From Clostridia bacterium (lineage in GTDB: Bacteria; Bacillota; Clostridia; Oscillospirales; UBA644), in assembly GCA_017621705.1 (NCBI GenBank), contig JAGASR010000021.1, positions 1 to 42,950 on the forward strand: a DNA stretch of 42,950 nt. Direction: 5' to 3'. Of the stretch, positions 35,317 through 41,525 are shown in pieces (position 1 is the stretch's first letter; every line of letters starts with the position of its first letter). The translations under genes were made by a program, and so were the position numbers. A model generated the notes under the pieces. The model made no database searches, was not told the DNA's origin, and saw only the letters and a program-made list of their open reading frames with translations.

Positions 35317-35343
35317 AGTTTCTCTCCTTTTACGCTTTTTCTA

Positions 35344-35372
35344 ATTATATCTTAATTTCAAGCGAAAGTCAA
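35344..35372 (-). promoter_or_regulatory. Promoter of the propeller glycosidase gene
   Basis: On the minus strand TTGACT (35367-35372) and TATAAT (35344-35349) are 17 bases apart. Confidence 0.75.
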
Positions 35373-35444
35373 TATCTTCCGAGTGCTGTTTTATTCCCGA
35401 AAGTGTTGAAAAATACATAAATCTATGGTAAAATAAATCAATAT

Positions 35445-35477
35445 TTTACCGCATCTTAACCGTCTGTATGGTATAAT
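35445..35477 (+). promoter_or_regulatory. Promoter with tandem response-regulator site, copy 1
   Basis: TTTACC (35445-35450) and TTAACC (35456-35461) are direct repeats 11 bases apart, ending 10 bases before TATAAT (35472-35477). They take the place of a -35 box, as in OmpR/KdpE-type activation. The same arrangement recurs at 37294-37326. Confidence 0.65.
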
Positions 35478-35505
35478 TACGGTAAAGATCTATCGGAGAG
35501 TGCTT

Positions 35506-36559
35506 ATGGCTAAAAAAGTCTTGAAAGATATTGCAATTACGGTCGGCGTGTTTATTCTTTACTTACGGGCTCGGCTTTGTGATGCAGGATGTTTTTAATA
35601 TAAAGGAGCATATAACTACAGTTTTTGTGTTTTCCGTTTTTCTTGTTTCGCTTCTGACCGAAGGCTATGTTTACGGTATAATAACGACTGTCGTTTCCGT
35701 TCTGTTTATAAATTATACATTTACATATCCGTATTTTGATTTTGATTTTTCCGTCCCTGCGAATATCCTTTCTGCCGTCGTAATGCTTATAATTTCTCTT
35801 TTGACAAGCTCATTTACGACAAAACTCAAAAAATGGCAGGCGCTCAAAGCAGAGGGCGAAAAAGAAAAGATGCGTGCAAACCTTCTTCGCGCGGTCTCTC
35901 ACGATCTTCGCACGCCTCTTACAACTATTTACGGCGCAAGTTCGACTATTATCGATAATTAAGACCGTTTGACGGACAGTCAGAAGACCCGTATGATAAA
36001 CGGCATCAAAGAAGACTCCGAATGGCTGATACGTATGGTAGAAAACCTTTTGTCTATCACCCGTATTGACAGCGGAAACGTTAAACTTATCAAAACACCG
36101 ACTGTTCTCGAAGAGCTTATCGATTCGGTTATCGTAAAATTTAAAAAACGCTATCCGAACCAAAAAGTCGAGCTGAATATCCCCGAAGATCTCGTTGTTA
36201 TCCCGATGGATGCGATCCTGATCGAGCAGGTAATAATAAATATTCTCGAAAACGCCGTTCAGCATGCGGAAAGTTTTACCAAACTCGCTCTTAAAGTTTT
36301 CGTTATCGATAATAAAGCGATCTTTGAGATCTCCGATAACGGCAAAGGTATCGAAAAAGAGCGTCTCGAACATCTTTTTACGGGTTATTACAATACGGAA
36401 GAAAAAGCAGATAATCAAAAACGCAACGCAGGTATAGGTCTTTCCGTTTGCGCAACGATAATTAAGGCTCACGGCGGCACGATAACTGCGGAAAATGCGA
36501 AAGACGGCGGCGCGGTTTTCCGTTTTGCGTTAACTACGGAGGAACAGCAGGATGAATAA
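35506..36559 (+). pseudogene. KdpD-like sensor histidine kinase, broken by a frameshift and a stop codon
   Basis: Restored, this is a KdpD-type kinase lacking the large cytoplasmic KdpD head. It has about four membrane helices (DUF4118-like), the phospho-acceptor motif SHDLRTPLT, the N box (INILENAVQHA), and the G boxes SDNGKGIEKE and GIGLSVCATIIKAHGG. Lesion 1: CTTTAC at 35557-35562 has one extra T; removing it joins MAKKVLKDIAITVGVFIL to TYGLGFVMQDVF. Lesion 2: TAA at 35960-35962 interrupts IIDN-DRLTDSQKT in the same frame, where one codon is expected. The start at 35506 has a GGAGAG ribosome binding site. The gene overlaps the response regulator by eight bases. Confidence 0.85.
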
Positions 36560-37255
36560 TAATAAATATAAAGTCCTTTTCGTTGAGGATGAGGAAAATA
36601 TCAGTATGTTTGTAAAAGCGTTGCTTGAAGCGAACGATTATAAAGTAATTCTTGCAAAAAGCTGTTCCGAGGCAAAAACGATGTATTATTCATATATTCC
36701 CGATCTTGTTATACTTGATCTCGGGCTTCCGGATTGCGACGGAACGATTTTTCTCGACGAGATCAGAAAAACGGAATATACCCCTGTTATCGTTCTTTCC
36801 GCAAGAGGGGATGAATCCGAAAAAGTCAGGGCTCTCGACCTCGGAGCAAATGATTATATAACCAAACCGTTTGGTTCTGCGGAGCTTCTCGCGCGTATAC
36901 GTTCATCTCTTCGGATGTTTCGCCACAGTTCGGATTCCGGAAAGCTTCCAGGCGGTAAATTTGTAAGCGGCGAACTTACGATCGATTACGATGCGCGCCG
37001 TATTCATATCGGCAGCGAAGAGATCAAGCTTACTCAGACCGAATATAATATAGTTGATTTCCTTTCGGAACATTGCGGCAAAGTGATGACTTATTCCGCG
37101 ATAATCAAAGCGATCTGGCGCGAATATCCAGATGAAAACAGCATAAAAAATTGCAGGTCAATATGGCAAATATACGAAAGAAATTCGGCGCACGCCCCGG
37201 TGAGATGAGCTATATAGTCAACGAACTCGGCATCGGTTACCGAATGGACGGCTGA
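36552..37255 (+). pseudogene. KdpE-like response regulator, frameshifted near the C-terminus
   Basis: OmpR-family regulator. The receiver domain is intact (VLFVEDEENISMF, phospho-Asp in LVILDLGLPDCDG, Thr/Lys sites in VIVLSARG and YITKPFG). The winged-helix domain is intact up to IWREYPDENSIK. The six-A run at 37145-37150 is one base short: the frame in use ends at 37208 with an unrelated tail, while adding one A continues LQVNMANIRKKFGARPGEMS and then YIVNELGIGYRMDG to a stop at 37255. The lost part includes the end of the recognition helix and the wing, so DNA binding is probably abolished. Confidence 0.85.
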
Positions 37256-37262
37256 ATATCAG

Positions 37263-37292
37263 GCAGTACTGTTAAAGAGCAGTACTGCTTTT
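37263..37292 (+). terminator. Terminator after the broken two-component pair
   Basis: A perfect 9-base-pair stem GCAGTACTG (37263-37271) / CAGTACTGC (37280-37288) followed by TTTT. Confidence 0.88.
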
Positions 37293-37293
37293 C

Positions 37294-37326
37294 TTTACCC
37301 CATCTTTACCGTATTTGTGGTATAAT
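37294..37326 (+). promoter_or_regulatory. Promoter with tandem response-regulator site, copy 2
   Basis: TTTACC (37294-37299) and TTTACC (37305-37310), again 11 bases apart and 10 bases before TATAAT (37321-37326), matching the layout upstream of the kinase gene. Confidence 0.65.
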
Positions 37327-37385
37327 GTCATAAAATGGGATAAAAAAGAAAAATATGATCTTGTTCATTTTGAAAGGAGTAAAAA

Positions 37386-37754
37386 ATGTTATCAGCAGAT
37401 GAAATAATGCAGTTGATCCAGAGTCTTATCTGGCTTCTTGCAGGTGTCGGCGTAAAAAACGTCGAACTTGCGAACGCCCTCGAGTACAGCAAGCCGAGCG
37501 TACATAATATGCTCAAATCACTTGCCGAAATGGGCATTGTCTCGCAAAAATCTTTCGGCCTCGCTCATTTTACGGATGACGGCCGTGAGATTGCCAAAAA
37601 ATACCGTCTTTGCTTCGAATTGCTTCAGAATAAAATGAATGAACTTATCGGCGATGATTCAGCTGCCGAGATCGCCATATGCGGTATTCTTGCCGATATG
37701 CCGTATGAAAAAATAGAAGAACTTTATAAAGCAAATAAAAAGCATTTTGAGTGA
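37386..37754 (+). CDS. DtxR/MntR-like metal-dependent transcriptional regulator, short form
   Basis: A 122-residue protein. The winged helix resembles DtxR/MntR (VKNVELANALEYSKPSVHNMLKSLAEMGIVSQ, then LAHFTDDGREIAKKYR), followed by a partial metal-binding and dimerisation helix. It lacks the usual His-rich second half and the SH3-like domain, so metal dependence is uncertain. AAAGGAG precedes the ATG. It is followed after seven bases by a metal-binding membrane protein, which supports a link to metal homeostasis. It has a promoter with the KdpE-like tandem site. Confidence 0.78.
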   Translation: MLSADEIMQLIQSLIWLLAGVGVKNVELANALEYSKPSVHNMLKSLAEMGIVSQKSFGLAHFTDDGREIAKKYRLCFELLQNKMNELIGDDSAAEIAICGILADMPYEKIEELYKANKKHFE

Positions 37755-37761
37755 GGTCCGT

Positions 37762-38121
37762 ATGGAAGATATAATTATCGTTGCCGTTATTTTGATCGCG
37801 GCGACCGTCGGAATTTTTTCTGCTGTCAGACATTTTCGCGGTCATGGCGGATGCTGTGGCGGCGGAAGTTATAAACCGAAGAAAAAGAAACTTAAAAATA
37901 TACTGTTCCGAAAGGTTTTTATCGTTGACGGTATGCACTGTTCCCACTGCAAAAACAGGGTAGAGGAAGTTGTCAACGACCTTGACGGTCTCTCCGGCAA
38001 TGTTAACCTGAAAAATGGCGAACTTATCGTTTCGTATTCGAAAAACATTTCCGACGAAACCCTCATATCCCGCATCGAAAAAGCAGGATATACGGTTTCT
38101 GCAATAAAAGATTATAATTGA
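37762..38121 (+). CDS. Membrane-anchored HMA-domain protein with Cys-rich linker
   Basis: A 119-residue protein that starts at ATG 37762, with GTGAGGT as its ribosome binding site. One membrane helix (residues about 3-22) is followed by a GHGGCCGGG linker like that of FeoB-associated Cys-rich proteins. Next comes a basic stretch (KPKKKK) and an HMA domain whose metal site is GMHCSHC near residue 59. It would hold a soft metal such as copper or a related ion at the inner membrane face. It forms a two-gene operon with the DtxR-like regulator. No metal ATPase or FeoB gene lies nearby. Confidence 0.85.
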   Translation: MEDIIIVAVILIAATVGIFSAVRHFRGHGGCCGGGSYKPKKKKLKNILFRKVFIVDGMHCSHCKNRVEEVVNDLDGLSGNVNLKNGELIVSYSKNISDETLISRIEKAGYTVSAIKDYN

Positions 38122-38127
38122 AAAGTG

Positions 38128-38176
38128 AAAGCAAAAAGCGACAATTTCTTATTAAGAAGTTGTCGCTTTTTGCTTT
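38128..38176 (+). terminator. Strong terminator between the HMA operon and the tRNA fragment
   Basis: A perfect 17-base-pair stem, AAAGCAAAAAGCGACAA (38128-38144) with its complement at 38160-38176. The poly-A and poly-T ends suit both directions. Confidence 0.88.
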
Positions 38177-38222
38177 TGGTCGGAGTGACAGGATTCGAAC
38201 CTGCGGCATCTTGCTCCCAAAA
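38177..38222 (-). other. 3' half of a tRNA-Pro gene, candidate attachment site of an integrated element
   Basis: On the minus strand the sequence reads TTTGGGA (anticodon loop, anticodon TGG), GCAAG (3' anticodon stem), a variable region, a full T arm (GCAGGTTCGAATCCTGT), the acceptor strand CACTCCG, discriminator A and an encoded CCA. G at position 72 fits the C1-G72 pair of bacterial tRNA-Pro. The matching 5' strand CTTGC is absent: sequence past 38222 diverges inside the anticodon loop. Such 3' halves are left where tyrosine-recombinase elements integrate. By orientation, the element lies to the right and the intact tRNA should be at its far end. Confidence 0.82.
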
Positions 38223-38302
38223 AGTTCCAAATGCACAATATATAGCACTTTTTAGTTCTTTAATGTGCTTTCTGCTACAAAATATGGAGCCTCGCGGTGC
38301 TC

Positions 38303-38369
38303 TTTGACCACAGTTTCTCCATTGTATCCGTGTGCTCCGTGCGTGGAAGTGGGATAAACTGTGGTCAAA
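38303..38369. repeat. Long inverted repeat near the element end
   Basis: Perfect 14-base arms TTTGACCACAGTTT (38303-38316) and AAACTGTGGTCAAA (38356-38369) around a 39-base loop. It could be a hairpin or paired recombinase arm sites. No gene is seen between 38222 and 38612. Confidence 0.6.
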
Positions 38370-38373
38370 AAAT

Positions 38374-38414
38374 ACTCCTCACAAACGGCAATCTCCGTGA
38401 GTAAGGAGTGTTTT
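38374..38414 (+). terminator. Possible terminator in the element end
   Basis: An imperfect stem, ACTCCTCAC (38374-38382) with GTAAGGAGT (38401-38409), followed by GTTTTC. Confidence 0.4.
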
Positions 38415-38488
38415 CATTGTACGTATATTACCTCTGAATCATGAGTTTGTCAAGGCCTTCGATGAAAAAATATGTTAATGGTTGAACC

Positions 38489-38505
38489 GCAGTAGACAAA
38501 GAAAA
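38489..38505 (+). repeat. 17-bp direct repeat, copy 1
   Basis: GCAGTAGACAAAGAAAA, identical to 41127-41143. The two copies bracket the restriction gene and the catalase gene. Confidence 0.6.
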
Positions 38506-38612
38506 AGGCAATTATCAAAGATATGTTTCATAGGCATATTGAAAAATGTCGGTTTTTGTGATATAATAAATTAAAACTGCTGAAGAAATCTAATGAGAAA
38601 GGGATGGCTGAA

Positions 38613-40241
38613 ATGTTATTATCTAAACCTTCACACTTAACGTACGAGCAGCTCAAGAGCAAAATTGAAACGGGGAATATGTTAATTCCTCAATTTCAAA
38701 GAGATTTCGTTTGGAACAAGGCGGAAGCTGCGAAACTGTTAGATAGTATATTTAAGGGTTATCCCATTGGGTCTTTTATCTTGTGGGAAACAAAAGAAAG
38801 ATTGCGAACGATAAAAAATGTTGGTGGAATATCTTTGCAGACACCTAAACCCGGCGATTCTGTTTACTATGTGTTGGATGGACAGCAACGAATTACTAGT
38901 ATATACGCGAGTCTAAGTGGGGCAATTATTGGTAAAGCGGATTATTCCAAGTTGTTCATTAATTTGAATGCAGATGAATCTCAAGAAATAGTAGTTATGA
39001 ATGTTGATGGACTCCAAACAACGGACTACATCTCTATTACTATGCTTTTGAGTAATTCTCCTGCGGACATTTTCTCGATATACGGAAGCAAACCTAAAAT
39101 AATTGAAAAAATATTCGATTATCAGAAAAAATTTACCACATATCAATTTCCAATTATTGAAATATCAAATGCTGATTTAGAAGTCGCAACAGATATTTTT
39201 ACGCGTGTCAATAACGGTGGTAAAGCATTAGCGACATTTGAAATAATGTGCGCAAAAACCTACGACGAAAGACGGAATTTTGATTTATACGAAAAGCGAG
39301 AGGACCAAAAGACTCGTTGGGCTGATATTGAATACGAAACGATTCCAGATGCGACAGTTTTGCAGGCGGCTGCAATCTGTATTTCTGGTGTTTGTAGTAG
39401 AAAACATATACTGAACGACATTAGCAAACAACAGTTTATTGATACGTGGGATGATGTAGACAATAGCTTTTCACTTGCTATTGATTATATAAAGAGTGCT
39501 ATGGGTGTTCGCGTCTCAAAATTGCTTCCCTATGATGGGTTGTTAGTTCCGTTTGTGTATTATTTTTATAAGCATCCTAAAAGCCCAACTGCATATGAAA
39601 ATCAATTATTGAAGAATTATTTTTGGAGATGCGTTCTTTCAAATCGTTTTTCTGACGGTTTGGAAAGTAAATTAGCACAGGATGTAGAGCATGTTATCAC
39701 ACCGATTCTTGAAGGTAAGGTTCCAACTTATGAAAAGGGTGTTGATATTTCTTATGATTTCCTCAAAAAAGAAGGTTATTTCTCAACCGGAAATGCATTA
39801 ATTAAAGGATTACTTTGCTTACTTGCTTCCCAGCATCCAAAGTCGTTCAAGAATAACAACGAAGTCGTTATCGATAATGACTGGTTGAGCCAAGGTAATA
39901 GCAAAAACTACCATCACTTTTTCCCGAAAAATTATATGAAGAAATATCAACCGCTTATTCCTGAAAACCTTGTGAATCACATTGCTAATATTACGATCGT
40001 GGATAGCTTTATTAACAAGGGAGAAATCAAAGACAAAGCGCCCTCCGAATATATGGGTAGTTATTATAAAAGTAATCCAGAAATAGTCACTACTATGCAA
40101 ACCCACCTTATAGGCGATTCTGATGAATATGGGGTTTTTGAAGACAACTATTCCGCATTTTTTGAAAAACGTCTTTCAGCCATCCAAGCAGCAATAAAAA
40201 ATCAATTAATAATTATTGATGACTTAGATATTGTTAAATAA
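38613..40241 (+). CDS. DUF262 and HNH (DUF1524-like) protein, GmrSD-type restriction enzyme
   Basis: A 542-residue defence-type protein. The N-terminal DUF262 domain (ParB/Srx-like) shows IPQFQRDFVW (residues 25-34), GYPIGSFILW (49-58) and the nucleotide-binding DGQQR (89-93). The C-terminal region contains YHHFFPK, then NHIANITIVD and an IKDKAPSEYM segment, matching DUF1524/HNH nucleases. Single-chain DUF262-DUF1524 proteins resemble GmrSD, a type IV system that cuts glucosylated hydroxymethylcytosine DNA of phages; the actual target here is unknown. ATG 38604 is in frame but touches the GAAAGGG ribosome binding site, so 38613 is preferred. AT-richer than the chromosome to the left, it lies just inside the putative element. 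Confidence 0.88.
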   Translation: MLLSKPSHLTYEQLKSKIETGNMLIPQFQRDFVWNKAEAAKLLDSIFKGYPIGSFILWETKERLRTIKNVGGISLQTPKPGDSVYYVLDGQQRITSIYASLSGAIIGKADYSKLFINLNADESQEIVVMNVDGLQTTDYISITMLLSNSPADIFSIYGSKPKIIEKIFDYQKKFTTYQFPIIEISNADLEVATDIFTRVNNGGKALATFEIMCAKTYDERRNFDLYEKREDQKTRWADIEYETIPDATVLQAAAICISGVCSRKHILNDISKQQFIDTWDDVDNSFSLAIDYIKSAMGVRVSKLLPYDGLLVPFVYYFYKHPKSPTAYENQLLKNYFWRCVLSNRFSDGLESKLAQDVEHVITPILEGKVPTYEKGVDISYDFLKKEGYFSTGNALIKGLLCLLASQHPKSFKNNNEVVIDNDWLSQGNSKNYHHFFPKNYMKKYQPLIPENLVNHIANITIVDSFINKGEIKDKAPSEYMGSYYKSNPEIVTTMQTHLIGDSDEYGVFEDNYSAFFEKRLSAIQAAIKNQLIIIDDLDIVK

Positions 40242-40249
40242 ATTGTCCA

Positions 40250-40284
40250 AACGCCATCGGATACTCCGATGGCGTTGACCTTTT
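40250..40284 (+). terminator. Terminator after the DUF262 gene
   Basis: A perfect 11-base-pair stem AACGCCATCGG (40250-40260) / CCGATGGCGTT (40266-40276), followed by GACCTTTT. Confidence 0.85.
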
Positions 40285-40311
40285 CATGGAATATAATTAA
40301 ACTATAGCAAA

Positions 40312-40358
40312 CAAAAAATAAAGCCGGCGAGGAATCAAAAGTAACCCTATCGGCTTTT
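40312..40358 (-). terminator. Terminator of the manganese catalase gene
   Basis: On the minus strand an imperfect stem (AAAGCCGATAGGG with CCTCGCCGGCTTT) is followed by ATTTTTT, just beyond the catalase stop. Confidence 0.6.
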
Positions 40359-40361
40359 CCT

Positions 40362-41027
40362 TTACTTATCGAAAGATACAGGCTTTGTATCGCCTGTCGC
40401 GAATGCGTTGGGGCCGGGGTCAGACATAGAGAAATACATTTTCGCGGCTTTAGTCGTGCCGAAATCGCGGTTGGAGCCGGAGTTTTGCACCTTGTTAAAG
40501 GCGTCGCGGAACATTTGGTTGTGCGCTTCCTCGCGGTTCAAGAGGAAATCAATGGTCTCGCGCACCTTCTTGTCGTCGATCTGGCGGTAAAGGTATTCGT
40601 AAACCACCTTTGCACGCTGTTCGGATGCAATATTACTGAGCAGGTCGGCGCATAAATCACCCGTCACCGTAACGTAATCAGCCGTCCAGGAATAACCCGA
40701 AGCATTGATAAGCCCTGGATTCAGACCGAGAATGACGTGGGATTGGATCTCCCCGCAGGGGACTGTTGTCGCGTCCACGTCGTGACCGTTTAAGAGATTG
40801 ATGGTCTGCGCCACCATCTCCATGTGACCGAGCTCCTCCGCCGCAATGTCGAGGAACAGATCCTTGATCTCAGGATCCTTGATTCGAAAGCTCTGGGACA
40901 TATACTGCATCGCCGCCTTCAGCTCGCCGTTGCCGCCGCCAAGCTGTTCCTGCAAAAGTGCCGCATACTGCGGATTGGGCTTTTCCACCGCCACGGGATG
41001 AAAAAGCATCTTTTCGTGTTTGAACAT
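40362..41027 (-). CDS. Manganese catalase (CotJC-like short form)
   Basis: Splits hydrogen peroxide with a dimanganese centre, or acts as a related ferritin-like protein. It has 221 residues, starting at 41027 (MFKHEKMLFHPV) with a clear GGAGGT; 28 in-frame codons upstream are unsupported. Metal ligands are visible in GELKAAMQYMSQ (Glu), AAEELGHMEM (Glu and His), SEQRAKVVYEYL (Glu) and NREEAHNQMF (Glu and His). Length matches the CotJC/short Mn-catalase group. It is GC-richer than the adjacent DUF262 gene, so the cargo is a mosaic. Peroxide defence in an anaerobe is its likely role. Confidence 0.93.
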   Translation of the reverse strand: MFKHEKMLFHPVAVEKPNPQYAALLQEQLGGGNGELKAAMQYMSQSFRIKDPEIKDLFLDIAAEELGHMEMVAQTINLLNGHDVDATTVPCGEIQSHVILGLNPGLINASGYSWTADYVTVTGDLCADLLSNIASEQRAKVVYEYLYRQIDDKKVRETIDFLLNREEAHNQMFRDAFNKVQNSGSNRDFGTTKAAKMYFSMSDPGPNAFATGDTKPVSFDK

Positions 41028-41126
41028 TTCAGTACCTCCACTTGTTTGATATAAGTTATTTTTGCCAATCCGGAGATAGATATTCAAACGCACCGCCAAA
41101 TCCGCACTCAAATCAACAATTGCACT

Positions 41127-41143
41127 GCAGTAGACAAAGAAAA
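41127..41143 (+). repeat. 17-bp direct repeat, copy 2
   Basis: GCAGTAGACAAAGAAAA, as at 38489-38505, with partial similarity continuing on both sides. Confidence 0.6.
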
Positions 41144-41172
41144 GTCAATGCCTAAATCTACAATAATAAAAC

Positions 41173-41200
41173 GATAAATACTGAAATCGCAGTATTTATC
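41173..41200. promoter_or_regulatory. Perfect 11-bp inverted repeat, candidate operator
   Basis: GATAAATACTG (41173-41183) and CAGTATTTATC (41190-41200) around AAATCG. It ends 12 bases before the -35 of the XRE/DUF2075 operon and lies in the divergent region facing the catalase gene. Confidence 0.6.
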
Positions 41201-41212
41201 TGTCGATTACTG

Positions 41213-41241
41213 TTGACTCTTGGCACGATTTGTGTTATAAT
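41213..41241 (+). promoter_or_regulatory. Promoter of the XRE/DUF2075 operon
   Basis: TTGACT (41213-41218) and TATAAT (41236-41241) are 17 bases apart, with extended -10 TG. GAGGTG at 41283 is the ribosome binding site of the first gene. Confidence 0.78.
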
Positions 41242-41295
41242 TTTTATATAAGTGAAAATGTTATCTTTATAGATTAATTTATGAGGTGTCATACA

Positions 41296-41511
41296 ATGGC
41301 TGCAAGCTATAAGAAACTCTTTAAACTTCTGATCGACCGCGATATGAAAAAGAAAGAACTCGCAGAAAAAGCCGGCATCAGCATCGCCACCATCACAAAA
41401 ATGGGCAAAGACGGCGCCGTTGTGTCAAGTGATGTGCTTGTGAAGATATGTACCGCACTTGAGTGCACCATGGATGATATCGTCGAAATTGTTCCGGAAA
41501 AGAATTCATAA
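41296..41511 (+). CDS. Small XRE-type regulator (Cro/C-protein-like)
   Basis: A 71-residue protein that is almost entirely one helix-turn-helix (LFKLLIDRDMKKKELAEKAG, ISIATITKMGKDGAVVSSDVL, then VKICTALECTMDDIVEIV). The ATG at 41296 is chosen because GAGGTG lies eight bases before it; an upstream in-frame ATG (41281) precedes that site. This YozG/Cro-like type commonly sits in front of restriction-modification or DUF2075 genes as their controller. It is 14 bases from the ATPase gene and 95 bases from the palindrome it may bind. Confidence 0.88.
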   Translation: MAASYKKLFKLLIDRDMKKKELAEKAGISIATITKMGKDGAVVSSDVLVKICTALECTMDDIVEIVPEKNS

Positions 41512-41525
41512 AGGAGCCGACAGTT

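Noticed and set aside
38125..38307. A 60-residue plus-strand frame reading VGVTGFEPAASC
   Set aside because: It is the antisense translation of the tRNA-Pro 3' half, a well-known spurious ORF type.
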